Assembly (NCBI GenBank): GCA_031292575.1
Contig: JARLGX010000030.1
Location: 1-64,000 of the forward strand
Origin: Paludibacter sp.
GTDB taxonomy: Bacteria; Bacteroidota; Bacteroidia; Bacteroidales; Paludibacteraceae
DNA length: 64,000 nucleotides
Direction of reading: 5' to 3'
Made by a program: the position numbers and the translations under genes
Part shown: positions 27,027 to 35,389 of the stretch, in pieces
How the letters are laid out: every line of letters starts with the position of its first letter
Numbering within the stretch: the stretch's first letter is position 1
The notes under the pieces: model-generated
What the model was told of the DNA's origin: nothing
Databases searched by the model: none
Seen by the model: only the letters and a program-made list of their open reading frames with translations

Positions 27027-27194
27027 TTACTTAACTGCTTTTGTTGAATCAGCAGCAACTGCAGTAGAGTCAGCAGCAGGTACAGTATCAACAGCAACAA
27101 CTGTAGAATCAGCTTTAGGAGCTTCTTTAGCTGCCTTTGGTGCACAAGATGCGAAAGCCAAAGCTACAACGCAAAACAAAAATACTTTTTTCAT
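27027..27194 (-). CDS. Small DST-repeat lipoprotein, copy 2
   Basis: A 55-residue paralogue of the gene at 26596, same length and layout: signal MKKVFLFCVVALAFASC (Cys17) and a tail with EAPKADSTVVAVDT, AADSTAV and AADSTKAVK. Signal, first repeat and 5' leader are almost identical to copy 1, while the middle has drifted, as expected after a tandem duplication. Monocistronic between its own promoter and terminator. Confidence 0.82.
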   Translation of the reverse strand: MKKVFLFCVVALAFASCAPKAAKEAPKADSTVVAVDTVPAADSTAVAADSTKAVK

Positions 27195-27247
27195 TACTTT
27201 AAACCTTTAAAAATTTAACATGTTAATTTTGCTATTCAAAATCGCTG

Positions 27248-27255
27248 CAAAGATA
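27248..27255 (-). promoter_or_regulatory. Promoter -7 box of lipoprotein copy 2
   Basis: TATCTTTG on the minus strand, a perfect match to TAnnTTTG, 53 bases before the ATG. Confidence 0.7.
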
Positions 27256-27369
27256 CATCATTTTTTTATTATAGATTAATAATAATGCTTTTTTTTAAAA
27301 ATAATATTTTTAGTTCTCAAAACAACTCTTAATACTCACAATTACAACACTTTAATTGTTTTATAAGTT

Positions 27370-29082
27370 TTATTTATTAGTTGAATATAAATATCGTTTA
27401 ATACTTTTTTTCGGGGTTTTCTCAAATTCATGAGGATAGAGTTGAATTTTCGAGATTCCTTCGTACGAAGCGACCATCGAATTTAGTAACTTTCGATTAT
27501 CCTCCATCAAAATTTCCAACTGATCTTGGTCAACATGTTCGGAATCTACAGCCTCGTAATCGGGACAAACCAACGCTATTAACTTTCCATTATTTTCGAT
27601 AACCAAACTTTCCATAACATAAGACATATTATTGAGTTTTGCTTCAATTTCTTCAGGATAAATATTCTGTCCACTGGCACTTAAAATCATTGTTTTATTA
27701 CGACCACGGATATAAACGTTTCCTTCTGAATCAATTTTACCTAAGTCTCCAGTATGCAACCAGCCTTCATTATCAATTATTTGTGCAGTTGCTTCGGGAT
27801 TTTTATAATAGCCTACCATGACGTTCTCTCCTTTCACACAAATTTCCCCAATTTCAGTATTTGGATCGGCGTTCACAATTTTTGCTTCCATAATATCGAG
27901 TAATTTACCCGAAGATTTAGGTTGAAAATCTTTTGCATGGGAATAGCTTATAAGCGGTGCGCATTCAGTCATACCATAGCCAACGGTAAATGGGAATTTG
28001 ATTTTATTGAAAAACTCTTCAACTTCCGCATTTAAAGGAGCACCACCAACTACTATTTCTGAAAACTCTCCACCAAATGCATCAATTAATTTTTTGCGAA
28101 TTTGAGCCAAAACCGGTTGATCTAAGAACGGAATACTTAATACCCAACGCATTGAAGGTTTTGCAAGCATGGGTTGAATTTGCTTCTTATATATTTTCTC
28201 AATAATTAATGGTACACAAAAAATCACATTTGGTTTTATTTCCGAGAAAGCTTTTAAAAGTATTTTTGGAGAAGGAGTTTTTCCGATAAAATGAATATGA
28301 CACCCGGCACAAGTTGATGTCAGAAACTCAAATGCACAGCCGTAAGCGTGAGCCAGAGGTAAAAACGAGATAATACGGTATTCAGGAGCAATCAATTTTG
28401 TACGAAATCCAAAAGTTATATTTCCTGCCAAAGCATTTCCACTGGTCATAACTCCCTTGCTAAAACCAGTTGTGCCTGAGGTATAATTGATGGAAACTAC
28501 CTCAGAATTAGGTTTATCAACATAACGAACATTGTCGCGATGAAAGCCGAAAGGATATTTTTCTTTGAAAAGTCGATTTATTGTGTCAAAATTGATTGAA
28601 GATAAATCAAGTTTATGCTCATTTTGGTCTATATCATCCGTTTGTAATTCTACTTGCTGATTTAGCAATGCAATACAATTGAAATTTGTCAAAGAGAATA
28701 CTGCATTAACATCTGCAAATTTTTCTTCTTCCAGATTTTCCCAAACAGAATCACCAACAAACAAAAGCTTTGATTCGGAATGATTAACTATATGATGAAC
28801 ATCATTCGGATTGAAGTCTTGGAGTATTGGCACAATTATAGCTCCATAAGTCACTGTAGCTAAATATGTAATTGCCCAGTGAGCGTTATTACGCCCGATT
28901 AAAGCTATTTTATCATTTATTTTTATATTGCATTGATTAAATAAAATATGTATTTCGGCAACTTTCTTAGATATTTCGGCATAAGTTAAGGTCAAATTTT
29001 CATCATAATTAGTAAATCCAGGCAAATCCCAGTTTTTCCGAAATCCATCTTCAATCAAACGAATAAAATTTTCCTGAACCAT
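27370..29082 (-). CDS. Long-chain acyl-CoA synthetase (AMP-binding)
   Basis: A 570-residue adenylate-forming enzyme that activates fatty acids to acyl-CoA (or acyl-ACP) using ATP. The AMP-binding signature NYTSGTTGFSKGVMTSG, the motif VGYGMTECAPLISYS, and GWLHTGDLGKID followed by RGRNKTMILSASGQNIYPEEIE are all present, as is a C-terminal Lys in FEKTPKKSIKRYLY. About average length for the FadD class. Chain-length preference cannot be read. Stands alone on the minus strand, divergent from pheT. Confidence 0.88.
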   Translation of the reverse strand: MVQENFIRLIEDGFRKNWDLPGFTNYDENLTLTYAEISKKVAEIHILFNQCNIKINDKIALIGRNNAHWAITYLATVTYGAIIVPILQDFNPNDVHHIVNHSESKLLFVGDSVWENLEEEKFADVNAVFSLTNFNCIALLNQQVELQTDDIDQNEHKLDLSSINFDTINRLFKEKYPFGFHRDNVRYVDKPNSEVVSINYTSGTTGFSKGVMTSGNALAGNITFGFRTKLIAPEYRIISFLPLAHAYGCAFEFLTSTCAGCHIHFIGKTPSPKILLKAFSEIKPNVIFCVPLIIEKIYKKQIQPMLAKPSMRWVLSIPFLDQPVLAQIRKKLIDAFGGEFSEIVVGGAPLNAEVEEFFNKIKFPFTVGYGMTECAPLISYSHAKDFQPKSSGKLLDIMEAKIVNADPNTEIGEICVKGENVMVGYYKNPEATAQIIDNEGWLHTGDLGKIDSEGNVYIRGRNKTMILSASGQNIYPEEIEAKLNNMSYVMESLVIENNGKLIALVCPDYEAVDSEHVDQDQLEILMEDNRKLLNSMVASYEGISKIQLYPHEFEKTPKKSIKRYLYSTNK

Positions 29083-29304
29083 ATTGAAATTTAATTATTA
29101 AGTGATATTTAATTTTACCTTTCGCAAAAATAATGAATAATTACACACCTCAAACGATTTTGTGCATATATTTAGATTATTTGATGTTTAACCAAACCGC
29201 TATAATTAAATTTGAAATTTAATTATGGAGGTTTGGGTTCAGGTTATCTTAGTAAAAATGACCCTTTTTTGATTAATTCAAAATTTTAGCTGCAAAAAAA
29301 TCTG

Positions 29305-29312
29305 TATCTTTG
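29305..29312 (+). promoter_or_regulatory. Promoter -7 box of pheT
   Basis: TATCTTTG, 29 bases before the ATG. The remaining part of the gap to fadD holds nothing I recognise. Confidence 0.6.
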
Positions 29313-29341
29313 TGGCTGCAAAAAAAATAACTTATTGATTT

Positions 29342-31801
29342 ATGAATATATCGTATAATTGGCTTAAACAATACATTAATATTGATGTTACGCCCGATGA
29401 ATTGTCGAAAGCATTAACTTCCATAGGCTTGGAAGTGGGTGGAGTAGAAGAAGTTCAAACTATCAAAGGCGGATTGGAAGGATTGGTAATAGGTGAAGTA
29501 CTGACTTGTGCCAACCACGAAAACTCAGATCACTTACATGTTACCACCGTAAATGTTGGTGCAGAGGAGCCACTTCAAATTGTGTGCGGAGCTCCAAACG
29601 TGGCTGCCGGACAAAAAGTGGTGGTGGCAACTGTAGGAACTAAACTCTACTCCGGCAATGAAAGCTTCACCATTAAACGCTCTAAAATACGCGGTGTGGA
29701 ATCAATCGGAATGATCTGCGCCGAAGACGAAATTGGGATTGGAACAAGCCATGACGGTATTATTGTTTTACCTGCCGAAGCAGTTGTTGGAACGTTGGCC
29801 AAAGATTATTACGGCATTAAAAACGATACCTTATTGGAAGTAGATATTACCCCAAACCGTATTGACGCCGCTTCACACTTCGGCGTAGCACGCGATTTGG
29901 CGGCATTTTTTGCATTGAAAGATAAATCGGTAAAGCTCACCAAACCTTCAGTGGAAGCTTTTGCCGTTCAAAATACGAACCTGACAATTCCGGTAATAGT
30001 TGAAAACGCGGATGCTTGTCCACGTTATTCGGCAGTCACAATTTCGGGTGTAAAAGTGACAGAATCGCCTGAATGGTTGAAGAATTATTTGCTTATTATC
30101 GGACTTCGTCCTATCAATAATATTGTTGACGTTACCAATTATGTTTTGCACGAATTGGGTCAACCGATGCACGCTTTTGATGCCGATAAAATTGTTGGTG
30201 GTGAAGTTCGGGTAAAAACAATGAAAGATGGAGCTCCTTTTACCACTTTAGACGGCACGGAACGAAAACTGAATGACGCCGACTTGATGATTTGTAATAC
30301 CGAAGCACCAATGTGCATTGGCGGTGTGTTTGGCGGGTTAGTTTCGGGAGTGACAGAAACTACACAAAATGTATTTTTGGAAAGTGCCTATTTCAATCCT
30401 GTTTCTATCCGTAAAACGGCCCGTCGCCATGGGTTGAACACAGACGCTTCGTTTCGTTACGAACGTGGTTGCGACCCTACCAATACCATTTATGTGCTGA
30501 AACGTTGCGCTTTGCTGATTCAGGAAGTAGCCGGCGGACAAATTTCGAGTGAAATAGTGGATGTTTACCCAGAAGAAGTAAAACCATTTGAAGTTTCAGT
30601 CTCTTTCCGCAAAATCAACACTTTGATTGGTAAAGAAATAGGAAAAGAAAACATTGAAACGATCCTTGCTGCACTCGAAATGAAAATTGTGAGCCAGGAC
30701 GAGGAAGGTTACGTACTACATGTTCCAGCTTACCGGGTAGATGTTCAACGCGATGTAGACGTTATCGAAGATATTCTACGCATTTACGGTTACAACAATG
30801 TCGAAATCGGAGAAACACTGAAATCTACTTTGAGTTACAGTTCGAAACCGGACAGTTATAAACTTCAAAACCTGATTTCAGAACAACTTACGGCACAAGG
30901 ATTCAACGAAATACTAAATAACTCGCTGACTAAAGGCGGATATTATACCGACCTTACCTCCTACCCTGCTGCAAACTCGGTAAAAATAATCAATTCATTA
31001 AGTTCTGATTTGAATGTTATGCGTCAGACTTTACTTTTTGGAGGATTGGAAAATATCAACCGAAATATCAACCGCAAGAATGCCGATTTGAAGTTCTACG
31101 AATTTGGAAATTGCTATTATTACCACGCCGAAAATAAAAAAGAAGGCGAAACACTGGCGGCTTATTCCGAAGATTATCACCTTGGATTGTGGCTTACCGG
31201 CAACAAACGCGGACAATCGTGGACGGCTGCCGATGAGAAATCGAGCATTTATGAACTGAAAGCCTACATCGAAAATATCTTCCGTCGTCTTGGGTTTAAC
31301 TTGCGTAAACAGGTTATTGGCGAATATGCCGACGATTTATTAAGTGATGCGTTGACCATTTACAGTGCAGCCGGCAGGAAACTGGCTGTTTATGGCATTG
31401 TTCACCCTAAAATACGCAAAGTGGCCGATATTGATCAGGAAGTTTACTTCGCCGACCTGAACTGGAATGCGATTCTTGCTGAACTGGATAATCACAACGT
31501 TCAATATACCGAGCTGTCTAAATTTCCTGAAGTAAAACGCGATCTGGCTTTGTTGCTCGACAAGAACATTGCTTTTGCCGAAATAGAAAAAATTGCTTTT
31601 GATACAGAACGCAAATTATTGAAGAAGGTAAATTTGTTTGATGTGTACGAAGGCAAAAATCTGGAAGCAGGCAAAAAATCGTATGCCGTAAGTTTTTTAT
31701 TGCAGGACGAAACAAAAACACTTACCGATTCGCAGATTGAAAGCATTATGAAAAAACTGCAAGGAAACTTTGAAACAAAACTGGGAGCAAAACTGAGATA
31801 G
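29342..31801 (+). CDS. pheT: Phenylalanine-tRNA ligase beta subunit
   Basis: An 819-residue subunit that with PheS charges tRNA-Phe. Domains in order: N-terminal region (MNISYNWLKQYINID), an EMAP/tRNA-binding domain (about 40-150, ending near GIGTSHDGIIVLP), B3/B4 editing domain (for example NNIVDVTNYVLHELGQPMHAFD), B5 domain, catalytic-like domain and C-terminal ferredoxin-like anticodon-binding domain (about 725-819, starting near LSKFPEVKRDLALLLDK). Complete. pheS is elsewhere, as in other members of the phylum. Codon use is richer in G and C than in the gws cluster. Confidence 0.97.
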   Translation: MNISYNWLKQYINIDVTPDELSKALTSIGLEVGGVEEVQTIKGGLEGLVIGEVLTCANHENSDHLHVTTVNVGAEEPLQIVCGAPNVAAGQKVVVATVGTKLYSGNESFTIKRSKIRGVESIGMICAEDEIGIGTSHDGIIVLPAEAVVGTLAKDYYGIKNDTLLEVDITPNRIDAASHFGVARDLAAFFALKDKSVKLTKPSVEAFAVQNTNLTIPVIVENADACPRYSAVTISGVKVTESPEWLKNYLLIIGLRPINNIVDVTNYVLHELGQPMHAFDADKIVGGEVRVKTMKDGAPFTTLDGTERKLNDADLMICNTEAPMCIGGVFGGLVSGVTETTQNVFLESAYFNPVSIRKTARRHGLNTDASFRYERGCDPTNTIYVLKRCALLIQEVAGGQISSEIVDVYPEEVKPFEVSVSFRKINTLIGKEIGKENIETILAALEMKIVSQDEEGYVLHVPAYRVDVQRDVDVIEDILRIYGYNNVEIGETLKSTLSYSSKPDSYKLQNLISEQLTAQGFNEILNNSLTKGGYYTDLTSYPAANSVKIINSLSSDLNVMRQTLLFGGLENINRNINRKNADLKFYEFGNCYYYHAENKKEGETLAAYSEDYHLGLWLTGNKRGQSWTAADEKSSIYELKAYIENIFRRLGFNLRKQVIGEYADDLLSDALTIYSAAGRKLAVYGIVHPKIRKVADIDQEVYFADLNWNAILAELDNHNVQYTELSKFPEVKRDLALLLDKNIAFAEIEKIAFDTERKLLKKVNLFDVYEGKNLEAGKKSYAVSFLLQDETKTLTDSQIESIMKKLQGNFETKLGAKLR

Positions 31802-31857
31802 AGGTAAAGAGTAAGAGGCAAGAGGTAAGAGGCAAGAGGCAAGAGGCAAGAGGTAAG
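31801..31857. repeat. 7-bp tandem repeats (AAGAGGC/AAGAGGT) before the four-helix gene
   Basis: Six perfect-register units of AAGAGGY from 31813 to 31854 plus a degenerate start right at the pheT stop codon. The same words recur after the next gene in both orientations. Confidence 0.9.
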
Positions 31858-31888
31858 TAATTGGAGAAGTAATTTAAAACATTCACTT

Positions 31889-32254
31889 ATGTCCGAAATG
31901 TTGGATTATAATGAAAAGTACAGACAAAGAACTAAAAAATTCGCTGTTAACATTATTGTATTTTACGCAAAGCATTGCAAACAAACTGAAGAATTACGGG
32001 TAATAGGAAAACAATTATTGCGATCAGGAACATCTGTTGCGGCTAACTTTAGAGCTGTAACCAGAGGAAGATCTGCTGCAGAAAGATTTTCTAAAATGTG
32101 TATTGTTGTGGAAGAAATTGATGAAACACAATTTTGGTTTGAACTAATTGAAGAAGCAAGTCTCTTAGAAAAATCTATTTACGAAGATATCAAAAAAGAA
32201 ATTGACGAACTGGTAAAGATTTTTACTGCCAGCAAAGCGAATATGAAAAGGTAA
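31889..32254 (+). CDS. Four helix bundle protein (S23/IVS-type)
   Basis: A 121-residue helical protein of the four-helix-bundle family found inside rRNA intervening sequences and, in Bacteroidota, as scattered genomic cassettes. Family landmarks are FAVNIIVFYAKHCKQ, LRVIGKQLLRSGTSVAANFRA, RGRSAAERFSKMCIVVEEID and ETQFWFELIEEASLL. Relatives assemble as pentamers and include the accessory subunit Avd of diversity-generating retroelements, but no reverse transcriptase is present here. It is framed by AAGAGGY repeats on both sides, which suggests that the gene moved or spread as a cassette. Confidence 0.9.
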   Translation: MSEMLDYNEKYRQRTKKFAVNIIVFYAKHCKQTEELRVIGKQLLRSGTSVAANFRAVTRGRSAAERFSKMCIVVEEIDETQFWFELIEEASLLEKSIYEDIKKEIDELVKIFTASKANMKR

Positions 32255-32259
32255 AATAC

Positions 32260-32436
32260 AGGAGCAAGAGGCTCGATAGAGGTAAGGAGCAAGAGGTAAG
32301 AGGCAAGAGGCAAGAGGTAAGAGGTAAGAAAAAAGAAAAAAGAAAAGAGAAAAGAGAAAAGAAAAGTAAGATGATAAAAACTAACAAATTACTTACTCCT
32401 TACCTCTTGCCTCTTACCCCTTACTCCTTGCCTCTC
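32260..32436. repeat. AAGAGGY repeats, purine tract and inverted AAGAGGY repeats
   Basis: Direct 7-bp repeats (32260-32329) run into a purine-only tract (32330-32370) and then the same repeat in reverse complement (32390-32436, CTTACCTCTTGCCTCTTAC). The two blocks can pair into a hairpin with arms of about 45 bases just before the transsulfuration gene, which may limit read-through from the cassette. Confidence 0.85.
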
Positions 32437-32451
32437 TAAAAAAAACATATT

Positions 32452-33693
32452 ATGAACAAAGAAGAAGATTTATCATTTAACGGAAAACTATTGAATACAC
32501 CTTACGGCAAGCCCGATGTGTATGGTGCATTGAGTATGCCTGTGTATAATTCTGCGGCTTACGAATTTGAGACTGCAGAAGAAATGGAAGCAGCATTTAC
32601 CGGCAAATCGGTCGATCATACCTATTCACGCATAACTAATCCGACGGTACAGTATTTTGAAAACCGGGTGCAAACCATCACGGGTGCGTTGAGCGTAACT
32701 GCACTGAATTCGGGGATGGCAGCTATCAGCAATGCCATTATTGCTTTGGCCAAAACAGGTAGTAATATTGTTACGTCGAAACACCTATTCGGAAACACTT
32801 ATTCATTTTTTGTGTCAACAATGGCTGCATTTGGTGTAGAAACGCGCTTTTGCAACCTGACCAATTCCGACGAAGTGGAAGATAGGATTGACAAAAACAC
32901 CTGTGCTGTTTTTTTGGAAATTGTAACTAACCCGCAGCTCGAAGTGGTTGATCTGAAAGCACTATCGGCAATCTGCAAACAAAAAGAAGTTCCATTGGTG
33001 GCCGACACGACGATTATTCCCTTTTGCTCGTTTAATGCAAAAGACTTTGGCATCAATATAGAAATTGTATCGAGTACCAAGTATATTTCGGGAGGTGCTA
33101 CGAGCCTCGGCGGATTAATTCTGGATTATGGTAACTTTAATTGGTTATTGGCACCAAAATTACACACCGTGGCCAAAGAGTTTGGTACAACAGCTTTTAC
33201 AGTTAAGTTACGGAAAGAAATTCACCGAAATTTGGGCGCGTATATGACTCCACAAGTAGCCTACATGCAAACATTGGGACTGGAAACGCTCACCCTGCGC
33301 TATGAAAAGGCCACTGACACTTGCTTCGAGCTGGTTGAAAAACTGGAAAAACTCCCGGAAGTAGAATCGGTTAATTACACCGGACTACCTTCGAATAAAT
33401 ATTACGAATTAAGCAAAAGGCAATTTGGCGACCGCCCCGGAGCTATGTTTACATTCAATCTGGCATCGCGCGAAGCCTGTTTCAGTTTTATGAATAAACT
33501 CAAAGTGGTATGCCGTGCCACCAACCTGTTCGACAATAAAACGCTGGCCATTCATCCTGCCAGTACCATTTTCGGAACCTTTACCCCCGAAGTGCGCAAA
33601 GAAATGCATGTGTCGGACAAGACTATCCGCATTTCGGTGGGGCTGGAAAGCGTGGAGGACTTGTATCAGGATTTTGTGCAGGCACTTAATTAA
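32452..33693 (+). CDS. PLP-dependent transsulfuration enzyme (O-acetylhomoserine sulfhydrylase/methionine gamma-lyase family)
   Basis: A 413-residue Cys/Met-metabolism enzyme. Motifs include YSRITNPTV for phosphate binding from the neighbour subunit, ALNSGMAAISNAI, the cofactor Asp in PLVADTTI, and SSTKYISGGATSLGG with Lys210 as Schiff-base residue. C-terminal SDKTIRISVGLE is typical. By likeness to Bacteroidales members it most probably makes homocysteine from O-acetylhomoserine and sulfide, but gamma-lyase or synthase activity cannot be excluded. A strong terminator follows at 33791. Confidence 0.85.
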   Translation: MNKEEDLSFNGKLLNTPYGKPDVYGALSMPVYNSAAYEFETAEEMEAAFTGKSVDHTYSRITNPTVQYFENRVQTITGALSVTALNSGMAAISNAIIALAKTGSNIVTSKHLFGNTYSFFVSTMAAFGVETRFCNLTNSDEVEDRIDKNTCAVFLEIVTNPQLEVVDLKALSAICKQKEVPLVADTTIIPFCSFNAKDFGINIEIVSSTKYISGGATSLGGLILDYGNFNWLLAPKLHTVAKEFGTTAFTVKLRKEIHRNLGAYMTPQVAYMQTLGLETLTLRYEKATDTCFELVEKLEKLPEVESVNYTGLPSNKYYELSKRQFGDRPGAMFTFNLASREACFSFMNKLKVVCRATNLFDNKTLAIHPASTIFGTFTPEVRKEMHVSDKTIRISVGLESVEDLYQDFVQALN

Positions 33694-33694
33694 T

Positions 33695-33733
33695 GTGACA
33701 ATGTGCTAATGCGACAATGTGCTAATATGCTAA
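33695..33733. repeat. Short tandem repeat, 16-bp unit
   Basis: GTGACAATGTGCTAAT and GCGACAATGTGCTAAT stand side by side, followed by a partial ATGCTAATT, directly after the stop codon. Confidence 0.75.
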
Positions 33734-33790
33734 TTAAGAAATGAAGATTCGCGAATTGACCAATTGATTCGCGGATAACATTCCAACAGA

Positions 33791-33826
33791 AACTCCCGGA
33801 CTACAAGTTAGTTCGGGAGTTTTTTG
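33791..33826 (+). terminator. Terminator after the transsulfuration gene
   Basis: Stem AACTCCCG/CGGGAGTT with an inner pairing and a TTTTTT tail. Confidence 0.88.
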
Positions 33827-33941
33827 TATAAATCTATTCAAAAAACATTCGGTAAATATATCTCGAAAATCAGTATCAACAATCCGAATTTAAAATCGTA
33901 AAAAAATACTTATAATAACATTAAAATACAAATAAGTTGTT

Positions 33942-33949
33942 TATATTTG
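33942..33949 (+). promoter_or_regulatory. Promoter -7 box of the DUF6261 transcript
   Basis: TATATTTG. If used, the DUF6261 mRNA has a leader of about 320 bases made mostly of 41-bp repeats. Confidence 0.6.
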
Positions 33950-33968
33950 CATTCTAAATTCATTAAAA

Positions 33969-34022
33969 ATGTTTTTTGGAGCTCTTTTACAGGGAATAAA
34001 CGTTCAAATCATTGAAATGTAA
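33969..34022 (+). CDS. Possible 17-residue leader ORF upstream of the repeat array
   Basis: Begins ATGTTTTTTGGAGCTC about 20 bases after the likely promoter and ends in TAA, with the last two codons ATG TAA. It is the first ATG of the transcript. No family, no sign of selection; kept because of its position at the head of a structured leader. Confidence 0.3.
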   Translation: MFFGALLQGINVQIIEM

Positions 34023-34024
34023 TT

Positions 34025-34203
34025 GTCACCGAAGATGTAAGCATAAAACTGCCGTTTTGCTCTTGTCACCCGAAGATGTAAGCCAAAAACAGTCGTTTTG
34101 CTCTTGTCACCCCAAGATGTAAGCCAAAAACAGCCGTTTTGCACTCGTCACCCGAAGATGTAAGCTAAAAACTGCCGTTTTGCTCTCGTCACCCCGGGCG
34201 GTA
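34025..34203 (+). repeat. Tandem array A: 41-bp repeats in the DUF6261 leader
   Basis: Units start at GTCACC: 34025, 34065, 34106, 34147 and a partial fifth at 34188, i.e. spacings 40, 41, 41, 41. Each full unit has an AAGATGTAAGC part (GAAG in three of the four) and a small palindrome AAAAC-NGNC-GTTTT followed by GC. ATGTAA, a start codon directly followed by a stop, occurs in every full unit at 41-base steps. The partial fifth unit ends CCCCGGGCGG. The period is not a multiple of three, so it is not coding. This and the promoter account for most of the 583-base gap between genes. Confidence 0.9.
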
Positions 34204-34276
34204 AATACAAATCAATTGATTTCTTATAATTGTCTCTATTACTTTAATCTACTATAAATTTATAATTATTGTTTTT

Positions 34277-35008
34277 ATGAAAAATCTGAAATTATTTTCG
34301 TTTCGCTTCAATGATTTATCAAACTCGGATGCTGCTTCGCTGATAACCCAAACCTGCGAATATGCCGGTAAAGTAAATGGCAATTTGGGCGAAATGGCTA
34401 ATGCGTCGTTAACCGAATTAATGACCAATGCAGCAGGATTCAGCGCGCAAGTCAACCGCCCACGCAAAAGCAAATACAGCGACCAGGTGGCCGAAGACCG
34501 CAAAGCCAGTGCTGATTTGTTCTCCGAAATTAACCGTGCTGTTGTTTACGAATCAAAATCGCGCGATGCCGCTAAAAAACAAGCTGCCCTGGATTTTGAA
34601 TTGTTTTTCCATCCTTATTCCGCCCTTCCCAAAGGTCCGATTGGTACTCAAATGGAACAAACAAGCGAGATGATTAAAAAATATAAAGCCGACCCTGCAT
34701 TGATGAGTGCCGCCAAATTGATAGGCGTTGATGTGCTGATAGATGAACTGGAAACGGATAATGCTGAGCTCAAAGCTGCGTACGAAACACGTACAGCCGA
34801 CTCGGGTAAGCACGAAGCTTCAAGCACCGACCTGCGCCCTGCAGCCACGGAAAGTTACATGCAATTCTGCTCCATCATAGAGCAAGCCGTGAACCTCACT
34901 CCCAACGAATCGATAGTCGCACTATTCAATTACATGGATGAACTACGGCGAAAACACAGCGCACTCATTCAAAAACCAAAAGATAAAGGAACAACACCAA
35001 CTGCATAA
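34277..35008 (+). CDS. DUF6261 family protein
   Basis: A 243-residue, mostly helical cytoplasmic protein that I recognise as DUF6261, a Bacteroidota family of unknown function. It starts KNLKLFSFRFNDLSNSDAAS and contains EDRKASADLFSEINRAV, a Pro-rich FFHPYSALPKGPIG and a Lys/Thr-rich tail. Charged helices suggest coiled-coil assembly. No signal peptide or membrane segment. Codon use is more GC-rich than the gene after it. The unusual feature is the long repeat-built leader before it. A clear terminator follows. Confidence 0.75.
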   Translation: MKNLKLFSFRFNDLSNSDAASLITQTCEYAGKVNGNLGEMANASLTELMTNAAGFSAQVNRPRKSKYSDQVAEDRKASADLFSEINRAVVYESKSRDAAKKQAALDFELFFHPYSALPKGPIGTQMEQTSEMIKKYKADPALMSAAKLIGVDVLIDELETDNAELKAAYETRTADSGKHEASSTDLRPAATESYMQFCSIIEQAVNLTPNESIVALFNYMDELRRKHSALIQKPKDKGTTPTA

Positions 35009-35020
35009 TCAAAATTAGTT

Positions 35021-35055
35021 TTCCCCTGCGGCGTGGAGCGGCAGGGGATTTTTTT
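35021..35055 (+). terminator. Terminator after the DUF6261 gene
   Basis: Stem TCCCCTGC/GCAGGGGA followed by seven T. Confidence 0.88.
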
Positions 35056-35064
35056 GTATAACCC

Positions 35065-35243
35065 AACCCCTCCGCTACGCTCGTCCCCTTAGAAAAAGGG
35101 GACAGTTCCGAACCAAGATTATTTGAGTATTAAAAAAAGTAATAAAAAAAACTCATGTTTACCGGATAATTTAATTATTTTTCAAATTCCTGCACTTCTC
35201 AGATGTCCCCTTTTTCTAAGGGGACGAGCGTAGCGGAGGGGTT
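35065..35243. repeat. Perfect 39-bp inverted repeat pair around a 101-bp core
   Basis: 35065-35103 (starting AACCCCTCCGCTACGCTCG) and 35205-35243 are exact reverse complements. Each arm contains its own small palindrome CCCCTTAGAAAAAGGGG. The inner 101 bases are AT-rich and non-coding. It looks like a REP/MITE-type element; no flanking duplication was seen. It fills most of the 381-base gap before the next gene. Confidence 0.88.
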
Positions 35244-35389
35244 TCAAATCTCCCAAATTCAACTTATCCAACCAAATACTCGTTAATACAAAAAATTGTT
35301 TTTATCTTTGGGGAGAAAAAAAGAGAAAGACTTGCTGATGTTTTTATTGAATTTAAAAGGATACTTGAATAAAAATAAATTTACACCAA

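Noticed and set aside
31889-32254. Diversity-generating retroelement accessory gene
   Set aside because: The four-helix-bundle protein is related to Avd, but there is no reverse transcriptase and no template/variable repeat pair within the window.
34025-34203. CRISPR array
   Set aside because: The regular spacing first suggested one, but the units are continuous repeats without unique spacers and no cas genes are present; the same holds for 56831-57058.
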